DNA of 64,000 nucleotides from an uncultured Dehalococcoidia bacterium (GTDB taxonomy: Bacteria > Chloroflexota > Dehalococcoidia > Lucifugimonadales > Lucifugimonadaceae), in assembly GCA_951812795.1 (NCBI GenBank), contig OX638325.1:1-64000 (forward strand), written 5' to 3'. A program made the position numbers and the translations under genes. Positions within the stretch are counted from its first letter, which is position 1, and every line of letters begins with the position of its first letter. The notes below the pieces were generated by a model. That model made no database searches. It was not told where the DNA came from and worked only from the letters and a program-made list of their open reading frames with translations. Positions 44,923 through 54,114 of this stretch are shown piece after piece.

Positions 44923-47304
44923 CTACTCAGTGGGTTGGTACGGGGGGATGAAGATGGAGTATTCGGAGATGGGGGCGTCTTCGTCGTTGATTTCGCCCCA
45001 TAGGACGATGGTGTAAACGCCGTTGCGGTGTTGGGCTAGCAGGCCACTGATGTCGGCGGAAACCGCGAAAGAGTCATTGGTGACAGACCAATCGGTAGCG
45101 GTGATCCAGACGGATTCTACGACTCGGTCTATTTTCTCTTGGCTGGCGTCGTAGGCTACTTGCCACAAGTGGTGCGCGTCTTCGGGGGATTGTGCGGGCG
45201 ACGTGTCTGCGGGCACAGCGTACGGGTCTGGGCATTCGGCTCTACTGTATTCAGTTGTGAACTTTTCCGAAGTGTAGTGCCAGCCAGGTTCGGGAGGTGG
45301 ACGCAACGCGGCGATTTTGAGTCCACTGTCGTAACAGTAGGTTCGCGCTATTTGCCCCCGTGTCAAGGGATGTGTCGATGGGTCGTAAAAAATTTGTACG
45401 CCTAAACCGCGTTCGCCCTCGAGGTTAGCTCCATTTTTTGGAGATCCAAAGAAAGATAGGATACCGTTTTCAATCGTCGGCAAGGCCGAGAACAAGACAT
45501 AGTCGCCTTCGAAGTGTTGGACTGCGATGAAGTTGTATTCATCCCAAGCGAGGCCGATGTTGACGATTTTGTGATGGGGGTCAAGTATATTGCGTCTATG
45601 CCCTGAGCTATCCATCCACCCATCCATCGCCTCTGTAATTTCTTCCTCGATGCTAGACAGCGCCCGGTAACCATCCGATGGTGTGATGCAATAATCACTA
45701 CCGGTAACATTCTCACCGTTTGATTGGTAGCCGCCCGCGATGCTGTAACGCATATATGGCTTCAGCCCTTCGATTCCCCAATGGGAGCTAAAGCAGTTCT
45801 CCAAGGAAGACTCCGCGTGGGATTGCGCGGCATCGTTTTCGCCGAGGATTACAGTTCCCATACCTGCTCGAGTTCTCTCCTGGTTTATGAGTTGCAACAT
45901 GAACTTTTTGTAATCGATGTGTCGAAGGCGGGGAGTCGTGGGCGTAGGTTCGGGCGTGGGTGTCGGTGTTGGGGGTGGTGGCAGCATTGTTACGAAGATA
46001 GAGTGTTCGGACAAGAGCACTTCCTCGCCATCGACCTCGCCCCAAAGGAGGATCGTGTAAACACCGTTTCCGTATTGATGAATAGTTGATGAGAGATCGG
46101 CTTCCACGGCGAATGAATCGCTTTGAATCGACCATTTGGTGGTGTCTATCAACGAAACCTCGCGTTCTGATTCGACCGGAGTGATTCGGGGAATCTTGTC
46201 TTGGTACGAATGAGCGGCCGGTGCATCTACTGGGATGTTGTGCGGAGATTCGCAATCCGTTACGGTCATCGAAAAGGAGCCGTATGGTTCGGGAGGATTG
46301 AGTGCAGCGATTGGTAAACCATCGTCAAAACAAACGGCATTGTGGATCTGACCGCGAGTCAAGGGACTCGGCAAATGATCGAACACGATCACAACATCAA
46401 ACTCTCCAGTGTCGAGCCGTGCACCATTCTTGACTTCTCCGGCCAATCGCAGCACTCCGTCTTGAATGGAAGGCGCGGAAGCGTAGTCGATGTAATCGCC
46501 GACGAAGAGTAGCACTAGCCACAGGTTAGGGTGTTCGTAAGAGATACCGATGTTGACTTTACGATGTTGTGGGTCAAGGATGTTACGTGTCGTTCCGCCG
46601 CCATCCAAAAGAGAAGCCATCGCTTGATCAATTTCATTGTTGATAGGGTCACGCCTGTAACGGTGTGCGTCTTCCGGGCAGTAACCGATGCCATTGATTA
46701 CTGAGGTCGCATTCTGTTGCCCACCTGCGGATGTGTATCTCATGTACGTTTTGGAACCGTCTGAACCGTAGTGGCTGAGAAAACAGTTCGCGCGCATATC
46801 TTCTGCGTGGGACTGCGCAGCCGAGTTATCGTCGAGTGTCACAGGTTGAAGACCTCCGGCTACACGAGCTTCGTTGATCAAGGCGAGGGCGTGTTCGCGG
46901 CCTTCGATGAGTTGGACTTCGGTCAGCCCGGACTGCGTCGATCGTTCGACTGAAGGTGACGGCGTGGGTGTGTTCGTAGGCGTTGGTAACGAAGTGTGGG
47001 TCGGCGTAGGCGTGTTCGTCGGGTTTTGAGTTGGGATTGGCGTAGGCGTGTTGGTCGGCGTTGGAGTGTCAGTCAAAACCAGGATTGGAGTTGGAGAGTT
47101 TGTTGGTACAGAAGTGGGAACCAACGTTGGCGAAGGTTGTTCAGTCGGGGAAACTGGTGTGTCCGTCCGCATCGCGGTTAACCTAACGACCGAACCACTA
47201 GTTGGTTCTATGGGCGGAAAAGTGGGTTCTGCGCTTGGGGTGCACGCCGTTAGAGATATGACGGCCAGCGTCATTGCAGTCGCGGTGAAGACTCGTGAAA
47301 ACAT
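44923..47304 (-). CDS. Double CAP-domain lipoprotein with Thr/Pro stalk
   Basis: 793 residues from ATG at 47304 (MFSRVFTATAMTL); an upstream frame to 47409 adds non-conserved residues. The lipobox is VISLTACTPS. A stalk of Thr/Pro repeats (PTNTPTPIPTQNPTNTPTP type) spans about residues 50-125. Two copies of the CAP domain plus C-terminal module follow (about 140-445 and 470-785). First copy: AAQSHAEDM and TRNILDPQHRKVNIG. Second copy: AAQSHAESS and HRRNILDPHHKIVNIG. Each is ended by a beta-rich GVYTI(L/V)LWGE...EHSIF / EYSIF unit. It is a paralogue of 42426-43535. Confidence 0.78.
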   Translation of the reverse strand: MFSRVFTATAMTLAVISLTACTPSAEPTFPPIEPTSGSVVRLTAMRTDTPVSPTEQPSPTLVPTSVPTNSPTPILVLTDTPTPTNTPTPIPTQNPTNTPTPTHTSLPTPTNTPTPSPSVERSTQSGLTEVQLIEGREHALALINEARVAGGLQPVTLDDNSAAQSHAEDMRANCFLSHYGSDGSKTYMRYTSAGGQQNATSVINGIGYCPEDAHRYRRDPINNEIDQAMASLLDGGGTTRNILDPQHRKVNIGISYEHPNLWLVLLFVGDYIDYASAPSIQDGVLRLAGEVKNGARLDTGEFDVVIVFDHLPSPLTRGQIHNAVCFDDGLPIAALNPPEPYGSFSMTVTDCESPHNIPVDAPAAHSYQDKIPRITPVESEREVSLIDTTKWSIQSDSFAVEADLSSTIHQYGNGVYTILLWGEVDGEEVLLSEHSIFVTMLPPPPTPTPTPEPTPTTPRLRHIDYKKFMLQLINQERTRAGMGTVILGENDAAQSHAESSLENCFSSHWGIEGLKPYMRYSIAGGYQSNGENVTGSDYCITPSDGYRALSSIEEEITEAMDGWMDSSGHRRNILDPHHKIVNIGLAWDEYNFIAVQHFEGDYVLFSALPTIENGILSFFGSPKNGANLEGERGLGVQIFYDPSTHPLTRGQIARTYCYDSGLKIAALRPPPEPGWHYTSEKFTTEYSRAECPDPYAVPADTSPAQSPEDAHHLWQVAYDASQEKIDRVVESVWITATDWSVTNDSFAVSADISGLLAQHRNGVYTIVLWGEINDEDAPISEYSIFIPPYQPTE

Positions 47305-47374
47305 AGGATTGCTTGCCGTTAGGAGTGGGGAGACTTCGAAGCCACTGGAGACGGAATTGATCGACTGATGAATA

Positions 47375-48175
47375 TCATCTTTTGGACGGAGCCAGTCTTC
47401 CCCATTCAATGAAGAAGCGCCTCAGCGGTTCTGAAATTACCGCGCTCAACAAGATACCTATCAGAGCCAACGACACGTTTGACCACATCGCGCTGAGACC
47501 TAGGCCTGTGGGAAGGGCTACCGCGACGAGTGTGACGGGATAAAACAACATCGTCATCGCCAGAGCCTGCGTTCCAGGTCCCGAAATCCTACGATTTTTG
47601 TGTCTACGCGCACTTTTCAATGTCCACGACGCTATGGGTGCCCAAAGTAGGCCCCCGGCAAGGATGATAGGCAATGGCAACAGCAGGAGGTCGAAACTTT
47701 CTTTGTTGATGACCAACGCGGCGATCCAGTAGATCATGGTCGCAGCCAGTGCAAGCGTCAAGCCCACGTACAGAAGCCACTCGTGACGGAGGATTTGCCA
47801 AATTACCAAGACATACGGCAACGCGGGAATAACGAGTATGAAACTGAAAGACAGGAATCGGATATCGTACTTTTCCGCGATGTAGAAAGTTACCGTGGCC
47901 AAGCCCAGGACCGACAACCAAACTTCAAAACTTCTGTAGGTTAGGGGCTCAGGTTGCGAGAAAAATCGAATCACGGGCATGGTTGTGACTAGGACGGTGA
48001 TGGCGATGTCGGCAGCCGGGTTGTCGCGAATATTGAGCCACCATGCCATCGCGTAGACAGGTACACAGATGCCTAGGATGGTGACCGTCAGGACGGGCCA
48101 TCGTTCACGTACAGCGTGGGCAAACTTGCCGATTTCGTCACGAATAGCTCTCGCGTATTTGTTTATGAGTGACAT
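47375..48175 (-). CDS. Hypothetical multi-pass membrane protein
   Basis: 266 residues from ATG at 48175 with about eight hydrophobic segments (near residues 25-45, 56-75, 87-105, 110-130, 137-158, 165-187, 208-228 and 233-252). The open frame goes on upstream to 48490, but that part translates palindromic repeat DNA (SGESRRFSGRNVHPEG), so the later ATG is taken. No motif is recognised. The gene follows on the same strand upstream of the double CAP lipoprotein, with about 70 bp between them. Confidence 0.55.
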   Translation of the reverse strand: MSLINKYARAIRDEIGKFAHAVRERWPVLTVTILGICVPVYAMAWWLNIRDNPAADIAITVLVTTMPVIRFFSQPEPLTYRSFEVWLSVLGLATVTFYIAEKYDIRFLSFSFILVIPALPYVLVIWQILRHEWLLYVGLTLALAATMIYWIAALVINKESFDLLLLPLPIILAGGLLWAPIASWTLKSARRHKNRRISGPGTQALAMTMLFYPVTLVAVALPTGLGLSAMWSNVSLALIGILLSAVISEPLRRFFIEWGRLAPSKR

Positions 48176-48452
48176 GACTGTTAAGCGGAATATCTGTCTT
48201 GCGCGTATTGCCAGCGGTTTGCCATGCGTGTTTACTATGCTGCCCCCGTCGCGCCGCCCCTCTGGATGGACGTTCCGTCCGCTGAAGCGCCGGCTTTCGC
48301 CGGAATGACGTAAGAAGGGCGGGAATGACGAATGTGTGTGGGAATGACGGTTGGGGTGTTTTGACGTACAACCACGACGGGTCTCGCTTCGCGCCCCCTT
48401 TGTCCTTCGGACATTTCCCCAGCGAGCCGGGGAAACCCGATTGGCGTGTTGG
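48176..48452. repeat. Intergenic repeats (families A and B)
   Basis: No gene. A family A unit is at 48257-48310 (GGACG-TTC-CGTCC and CCGGC-TTTC-GCCGG) and a family B unit at ~48391-48440 (CCCCCTTTGTCCTTCGGAC... and a CCCC-AGCGAGCC-GGGG stem). Short GGGAATGACG pieces lie between them. Confidence 0.75.
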
Positions 48453-49184
48453 TTATTTGAGGCTGTCGAGGTATTCCTGCATCGTCGCATCCGTTGGCGG
48501 GTAGTATTTGCCGGGGCGGACGTTTTCGGCGAGGATCTTCTGTTTGACGTAGTTTTCGACGCCTTCGTGTTCTTCGACCCATTGGACGGCTTCTTCGGCG
48601 AACCAGGAGGGGACGACTACGCATCCGTCGTCGTCGCCGACGATGACGTCGCCGGGGCGTACTAGGGCGCCGCCGCATTGGATGTCGCAGTTTTCGTAGG
48701 CGGGGTCGGCCCAGGGGCGTCCGCCGTAGGGTGAGCGTTCTTGGGCGTAGACGATGAGGCCGTAGTCTTCGTCTTCGAGGACGCCGAGGTCGCGGATTGC
48801 ACCGTCGGTTACTAGGCCGTCGGCGTTGTTCATTTTGAGCTGGAGGAGTTTAACGTCACCGGCGACGGCGGCCCATTGTTTACCCATGAGGTCGGCGACT
48901 AGTACGTCGCCGGGTCCGCATCGGGCCATGGCTCGGTATTCGGGGGAATCCTCGCCAATCTTGGTTTCGACGTCGAGGTCTGGGCGGGGTGGCAGGAAGC
49001 GAAGGGTTCGGGCGCGTGCGGCGAGGCGTTTGCCGGGGGTGAAGTTGCGGACGCCTTCCATGAATGGGAGGGTGACTCCGGCGACGTTTGCGACGGCGGC
49101 CCAGGTGGTGGCGATGGGTAGTTTGCGGAAGCGGTCGAGGATGTCGTCGGAGACGTCGACGGGTGTGAAGGATCGGTCAGCCAT
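48453..49184 (-). CDS. RraA-family protein (4-hydroxy-4-methyl-2-oxoglutarate aldolase-like)
   Basis: 243 residues. Family core: [10 protein letters not shown], then [20 protein letters not shown] (the R-D pair of the active site) and [23 protein letters not shown]. Members are either aldolases that split 4-hydroxy-4-methyl-2-oxoglutarate or related oxaloacetate decarboxylases; RraA of E. coli inhibits RNase E. A catabolic role fits this genome better (inference). The C-terminal tail is longer than that of E. coli RraA by ~70 residues. Confidence 0.82.
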   Translation of the reverse strand: MADRSFTPVDVSDDILDRFRKLPIATTWAAVANVAGVTLPFMEGVRNFTPGKRLAARARTLRFLPPRPDLDVETKIGEDSPEYRAMARCGPGDVLVADLMGKQWAAVAGDVKLLQLKMNNADGLVTDGAIRDLGVLEDEDYGLIVYAQERSPYGGRPWADPAYENCDIQCGGALVRPGDVIVGDDDGCVVVPSWFAEEAVQWVEEHEGVENYVKQKILAENVRPGKYYPPTDATMQEYLDSLK

Positions 49185-49642
49185 TGAGTTGGAGCCTTTC
49201 GTGATGAGTGTGCGTGTTTGTTGGCTTTGATGATGTTAACGCACAGTGGGTGTGAACTAGGATGCGAAGGATTGGGAAGGATGGGAAGGATAGGGTTGGA
49301 GGTTGTTGAGGTGTGATGGTGGGTTACGTAGTTGTGTGATGACCCGTGTTTGATCGGACCGATTTAAGGGGGATTCCGTGGGGAATTTCGAGCCTCCCCT
49401 GCGTGCTTCGCACGCGTCCCCTTTGGGTGCTGTGTATAACCTCACTTACGGCGGATTCATGGTCAGATCACGTGCGCCTCACCGTCGCCCGGCCCCTCTG
49501 GATTCCGGCTTTCGCCGGAATGACGGAGGTTATGCACAGCACCCTCCGCGAAGCGAAGGGGAAGGAAACCCGCCACCAAAAATCATCCTTCTCATCCTTC
49601 CCCATCTTTCGCATCCAAGTTCACACGCGTTGGTGTTTGGGG
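49185..49642. other. Intergenic region carrying a 377-bp inverted-repeat element
   Basis: 458 bp with no gene. Almost all of it is the element at 49250-49626. Inside the element are a GCGTGC-TTC-GCACGC stem near 49400 and a shortened family A unit (49493-49526). Confidence 0.6.
49250..49626. mobile_element. MITE-like element with 42-bp terminal inverted repeats
   Basis: The left end (49250-49291, GTGTGAACTAGGATGCGAAG...) and the reverse complement of the right end (49585-49626, GTGTGAACTTGGATGCGAAA...) match at about 38 of 42 positions. The ~290 bp between them carry no coding frame and include fragments of two other repeat families. A related single end lies near 8437. No target-site duplication could be confirmed by eye. 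It is probably a non-autonomous mobile element; no transposase is present. Confidence 0.5.
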
Positions 49643-50122
49643 TTACCGCTGTTCGCGGGATTTGATGGCGACTAGGACTTCTTCTACGGACATGCGGCCG
49701 ACGGGGCCGGATGCGTACATGGAGCCGAATACTACGCCGCCTCGGGAGAGGAGAAGTTCTGTTGGTTGCATGTAGCGGCCGTGATGGTCGGTTGTCCACA
49801 ATCCTCCGAGTGGTTCAAAGTCGGCCTCGGTCATGCCGTAGGCGACGGGGAAGGTGAGGCCCAGGTCGTCGCGCATCGATTTGACTTCGTCGAGGGTTCC
49901 GACGGTTGCGGCGATGACTCCCGCGCCGAGTTTTTCGAGTTCGTCGATTTTCTCTTGGTAGCTACCTAGCTGCCTTCGGCAATAGCTTCACCATGCGCCG
50001 CGAAAGAAGAGCAGCGCGACATAGCGACTTTTCATTCCGCTGGGTAGCGTGAGGCCACCGCCGTCGACGAGTTGCAAATTGAGTTTCGGCAGGCGATCGC
50101 CTTGTTTAAGCATTTCAGACAT
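49643..50122 (-). CDS. Redoxin (AhpC/TSA-like) selenoprotein candidate, in-frame UGA as Sec45
   Basis: Reading from ATG at 50122 gives MSEMLKQGDRLPKLNLQLV, then LPSGMKSRYVALLFFRGAW-U-SYCRRQL, where U is a TGA at 49990-49988. After it the same frame runs on for 114 residues (GSYQEKIDELEKLGAGVIAATVG..., DDLGLTFPVAYGM...) with normal AhpC/TSA redoxin features. In thiol homologues this site is FYRGxWCPYCRxQL, so the UGA takes the place of the first redox Cys, giving U-x-x-C with C48. Prx-like thiol:disulfide oxidoreductases with UxxC are known bacterial selenoproteins. A hairpin starts right after the UGA. Conventional calling would show only a 77-residue C-terminal piece (49643-49876). GAGG is 10 nt before the ATG. 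It could also be a gene with a nonsense mutation, but exact placement of UGA argues for Sec. Confidence 0.75.
49960..49990 (-). promoter_or_regulatory. Candidate bacterial SECIS hairpin after the UGA
   Basis: Immediately downstream of the UGA the transcript can fold as AGCUA-UUGCC-GAA-GGCAG-(CUAGG)-UAGCU. The lower stem is 5 bp, the upper stem 5 bp (one G-U), there is a 5-nt bulge on the 3' side, and the apical loop starts 11 nt after the UGA. That spacing is close to the one known for E. coli selenocysteine insertion elements. The fold is drawn by eye. Confidence 0.55.
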
Positions 50123-50171
50123 TGAACGAAGACCTCGGTTCGATTGGAGTTGCGTTGGTTTCCGATGTTAA

Positions 50172-51959
50172 CTAAAGCGTTGCATCTGGGTTTGTGGTTG
50201 GGTCAAGCGTGGTTCTTTCGACGGCGTCGGCAGTTTCCGGGGTTGCGTCGAGCCCAAGCATTTCGAGTGCGATTATTTTGGCTTCTGCCAATTTGTCGAC
50301 GATATGTTCTTCAGGTACCGCGTCGATGGCGTTGAGTGCGCGCAGGGCGGTCTCGGGGACGCCCCCAAGACCGACGATGATGCAATGTGTATCCATCGTT
50401 AATGCGACGTCAATCATCTGTTCGATGACGAGAGCGGCACTGTCGTCGATGTAGACGGTGTCAGTGAAGTCGAGGATAACGATTTCATGTTCGCGGATGT
50501 CTTCGCTGAGGGTCGTGATAAGTCGGCCGGAGGAGGATACGGTGAAGCTTCCGCGAAGGGCGACCATGCCAACCTGTGCCGCAAACTCACCCATCGATCG
50601 TGCGGCTTTGAAGCCTTGGAAGAATACTCGGTCGAGGATCGGGACCGAGACTACGCTGTCGAGTTCGAGGCGTTCGAGTTGCTTGGCGGTGGCCATTCCG
50701 GCAGCGATCAGTCCGATGGCGACGGCGGTGACTAGATCGAGGAAAACGGTGAGTGTCATCGTGATGACCATAACGATGAGGTGTTCGCGTTGGACGCGAT
50801 GAATGCGCGTGATGAATCGCCAGTCGATAATGTCCCAGCCGACTTTGATAAGAATTCCCGCAAGAGCGGCGAGGGGGATATTTTCGACGTATTGACCGAC
50901 GCCCAGAACAAGTGCTAGGAGGATCGCTGCCCGGATGACCCCAGATATCTGCGTTGTTCCACCGGCGCGGAGATTGACTACGGTACCGAGCGTTGCTCCG
51001 GCACCGGGCAAGCCGCCGATAAATCCTGCGACGGTATTTCCGATGCCTTGACCGATGAGCTCTTTGTTCGGGTTATGCCGAGTGCGCGTCATGGAGTCGG
51101 CGATCAGTGAGGTGAGCAAGCTGTCGATAGAGCCGAGGAGCGCGATGATGATGGCGGGTTGGATCGCTTTGACGATCAAATCGCTTTCGATGTGCGGGAA
51201 TTGAATGCTCGGCAAACCGGACGGCACATCACCGATGATGGGTGCGTCGGTCAACCAGAGCAATCCGAGGAGGGTGCCGGCGATCATTGCTGCCAGTGTT
51301 GACGGGAGGTATCGATTGAGGCGTTGTGGCCAAAGAGCGCCGACCGCGAGGGTAATGCCGGCGATGATGGCGGCGCTGACGCCGAAACTGGTGAATGCGT
51401 CAGGCCAGGCGCGAATCGCGCCGATCGGACCGCCGGATGCTCCTTCAGCGCCGATGAAGGGGAGGACTTGGAGAATGATGATGATGACTCCGATGCCGGA
51501 CATGAAACCGGAGACTACGGAGTAGGGTGTGTAGGCGACGAATCGCCCGATCTTTAAGACGCCGAGGAGGATCTGAATGATGCCAGCGAGGATGACGATC
51601 GCAAAGGCTTCTCCGAGATTGTCCGGTCCGGCGAGGGTCACGATCGCGGCCATGGCGACGGCCATTGGTCCGGTGGGACCCGAGATTTGCGACTTAGTGC
51701 CGCCGAAGACCGCGGCGAAGAAGCCGACGGCTATGGCGCCGTAGATGCCAGCAACGGCACCGAGCCCGGACGCGACACCAAAAGCCAGCGCGACCGGCAA
51801 CCCAACCACGGTAGCGGTTAGGCCGCCGAATACGTCGCCTTTGAATGTCTGGACGTCGTATCTGAAATGGAGGATGTTGGATATGTTCCGCAATTTCCCC
51901 TCGGCTTTAGTGGTCATTTTGGACGTGCAGCGCGAAATCAGTTTACGCAGGAATTGCAA
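50172..51959 (-). CDS. SulP-family anion transporter with STAS domain
   Basis: About 580-595 residues. The N-terminal SulP membrane part has GLTATVVGLPVALAFGVASGLGAVAGIYGAI (written here as GLTATVVGLPVALAF) and FGGTKSQISGPTGPM, both family motifs, with 10-12 helices to residue ~420. The C-terminal STAS domain includes IVILDFTDTVYIDDSAALVI. Members carry sulfate, bicarbonate or other anions; the substrate is not visible. The start could be ATG at 51917 (MTTKAEGKLRN) or 51959. It is divergent from dxs. Confidence 0.87.
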   Translation of the reverse strand: MQFLRKLISRCTSKMTTKAEGKLRNISNILHFRYDVQTFKGDVFGGLTATVVGLPVALAFGVASGLGAVAGIYGAIAVGFFAAVFGGTKSQISGPTGPMAVAMAAIVTLAGPDNLGEAFAIVILAGIIQILLGVLKIGRFVAYTPYSVVSGFMSGIGVIIIILQVLPFIGAEGASGGPIGAIRAWPDAFTSFGVSAAIIAGITLAVGALWPQRLNRYLPSTLAAMIAGTLLGLLWLTDAPIIGDVPSGLPSIQFPHIESDLIVKAIQPAIIIALLGSIDSLLTSLIADSMTRTRHNPNKELIGQGIGNTVAGFIGGLPGAGATLGTVVNLRAGGTTQISGVIRAAILLALVLGVGQYVENIPLAALAGILIKVGWDIIDWRFITRIHRVQREHLIVMVITMTLTVFLDLVTAVAIGLIAAGMATAKQLERLELDSVVSVPILDRVFFQGFKAARSMGEFAAQVGMVALRGSFTVSSSGRLITTLSEDIREHEIVILDFTDTVYIDDSAALVIEQMIDVALTMDTHCIIVGLGGVPETALRALNAIDAVPEEHIVDKLAEAKIIALEMLGLDATPETADAVERTTLDPTTNPDATL

Positions 51960-52187
51960 ACTACGCCTTCGGCTTTGAATGATTCATCGCTTTATGTCAC
52001 CGATGCTTGGCAACGCGCGAATGGGGTTATAGACCTGACCGAAGGAAATTGAGTCGGTTTGGGATGGCACGTTCGGCGGCGTCTTGGGGCATAAGTGTGG
52101 TATATTCCTATACATATCAAGCGTGGTTAACGCGTGCGGTTGTCGACGTGGAGTTGTCGCAATCGTCAAGTTTTAGAGTGGGTGACC

Positions 52188-54104
52188 ATGACCAGTCGCA
52201 TTTTGGATCGTATCGATGCACCTGGAGACCTCAAGCAACTTACGCTGGCGGAGGTTGAACAGGTAGCGGAGGAGGTGCGTGAAACCATCATTTCGGTGAT
52301 ATCTGAGCGTGGAGGTCATTTGGCGTCCAATCTCGGGATCGTGGAGCTTACCCTGGCTCTCCATCGAGTGTTTGACAGTCCCCGCGACAGTTTGGTATGG
52401 GACACGACGAACCAGATGTACACGCATAAGCTGGTTACGGGCCGCCGTGATGAGTTTCAAGACATCCGATTGGAAGGTGGGTTGTCCGGGTTTGGTGAGC
52501 CGGCGGAGAGTGAGCACGATACGTTGTGCGCCGGTCACGCCGGGACGGGTCTGTCGATCGCATTGGGTATCGCGCAGAGCGCTGCGAACATGAACAACGG
52601 AGCGTGGACGGTAGGGATTGTTGGTGACGGAGCGATGACTTCGGGTTCCAGTTTCGAAGCGCTCAACAACATCGTTCATCTAAATCCGGATCGTTTAGTC
52701 GTCATTTTGAACGACAACGGGATGTCGATCTCGGAGAATATCGGTTTCTTGACGAACTGGCGGAAGCGATTGATCACGCATCCGGAGTTTCAGTCAATGA
52801 TCAACCGAATGAAGTCGATTTCGCAGAGGGTTCCCACTGGCGAGTTGATGTACCGCTTGGTTAAGAGGTTTAACACTGGTCTGGCGGGATTGATAGTGCC
52901 GACGATGTTTTGGACGGAGATGGGTTTTCAATATCTGGGACCGATTGATGGTCACGATCTTGGCGCATTGGAAGAGACGTTGCGACAAGCGATGAATTCG
53001 CAAGGTTTGGTGCCGCTGGTCCATATCGTGACGCACAAGGGACATGGATTTGAACCGGCTGAATATGACCCGGTGCGTTTTCACCAGCCGAGTTCTCCGT
53101 TAGGGGATTCAACTGGTGCGCCGACCTATTCAAAGGTATTCTCCGATTCTTTGTCGAGGATAATGCGGGATGACGAGGCGGTCGTGGGGATCAGCGCGGC
53201 AATGCTTGAGGGCACGGGTCTGGCGGATGTGATGAAGGAGTTTCCGGATCGGGTGTTCGATGTGGGTATCGCGGAGCAGCATGCGGTGAGTATGGCCGCG
53301 GGTATGGCGTCGAAAGATCTCAAACCGTTCGTTTCGATATATTCAACGTTCATGCAGAGAGCGTTCGACCAGATTGTGCACGATATCTGTCTGCAGAACT
53401 TGGACGTGACGTTGATCGCCGACCGGGCAGGGATCGTTGGTGAAGACGGTAAGACGCACCACGGCGCTTTTGACATCACTTATCTGCGATGTCTGCCGAA
53501 CGCGATCGTTGCGGCGCCGCGAGATGAGAATCAGTTGCAACACTTGATTTACACGGCATATCGCTACGACGGGCCGTTTGCGATTCGGATCGCTAGGGGC
53601 ACTGCAGTCGGTGTACCGATGGATTCCGAACTGAAACAGCTGCCAATCGGCAAGGGTGAGGTTGTTCTGGACGGTGACGATGTTGCGATAATCGCGCTTG
53701 GCAAATCATGCAGTGCGGCGGTGGAAGCGGCCGATAAATTAGCGGAGTACGGGATTACGTGCAGCGTCGTGGATCCGGTGTTCGCCAAGCCTTTGGACAG
53801 TGAATTGATCTGCGAGGTGGCTCGAAAGACTGGGCGCATGGTAACGGTGGAGGAAAACGTCCTTGCGGGAGGCTTTGGATCTGCGGTGTTAGAAGAGCTA
53901 ACAGATGCGGGGATCACCGATGTTGCGGTGCACCGAATTGGCATGCCGGATGCCTTTGTTGAACATGGCACCGCAGCGGATCAACGGCATCAGTTGCAAT
54001 TGGACGCAGATGGTATCGTCGACCACGTCCTTGGTCGTTACTTTCCAGACATTGCGGCTCGAGTGCAGCGAGGGGAAGGCACCGAGGACTCGGCGGCCGC
54101 GTAG
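52188..54104 (+). CDS. dxs: 1-deoxy-D-xylulose-5-phosphate synthase
   Basis: 638 residues from ATG at 52188 (MTSRILDRIDAPGDL), the usual Dxs length. It condenses pyruvate and glyceraldehyde 3-phosphate using thiamine diphosphate, the first step of the MEP isoprenoid pathway. SERGGHLASNLGIVELTLALH, then CAGHAGTGLSIALG, the ThDP motif GDGAMTSGSSFEALNN with NDNGMSIS, and GIVGEDGKTHHGAFDITYLR are all conserved. An in-frame upstream ATG at 52134 would add unconserved residues. Unlinked to other MEP genes here. Confidence 0.95.
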   Translation: MTSRILDRIDAPGDLKQLTLAEVEQVAEEVRETIISVISERGGHLASNLGIVELTLALHRVFDSPRDSLVWDTTNQMYTHKLVTGRRDEFQDIRLEGGLSGFGEPAESEHDTLCAGHAGTGLSIALGIAQSAANMNNGAWTVGIVGDGAMTSGSSFEALNNIVHLNPDRLVVILNDNGMSISENIGFLTNWRKRLITHPEFQSMINRMKSISQRVPTGELMYRLVKRFNTGLAGLIVPTMFWTEMGFQYLGPIDGHDLGALEETLRQAMNSQGLVPLVHIVTHKGHGFEPAEYDPVRFHQPSSPLGDSTGAPTYSKVFSDSLSRIMRDDEAVVGISAAMLEGTGLADVMKEFPDRVFDVGIAEQHAVSMAAGMASKDLKPFVSIYSTFMQRAFDQIVHDICLQNLDVTLIADRAGIVGEDGKTHHGAFDITYLRCLPNAIVAAPRDENQLQHLIYTAYRYDGPFAIRIARGTAVGVPMDSELKQLPIGKGEVVLDGDDVAIIALGKSCSAAVEAADKLAEYGITCSVVDPVFAKPLDSELICEVARKTGRMVTVEENVLAGGFGSAVLEELTDAGITDVAVHRIGMPDAFVEHGTAADQRHQLQLDADGIVDHVLGRYFPDIAARVQRGEGTEDSAAA

Positions 54105-54114
54105 CCAGTTTCGA

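Noticed and set aside
48176-48490. N-terminal extension of the eight-helix membrane protein
   Set aside because: It translates family A/B repeats (RKPALQRTE-type peptide) that recur elsewhere as non-coding DNA.
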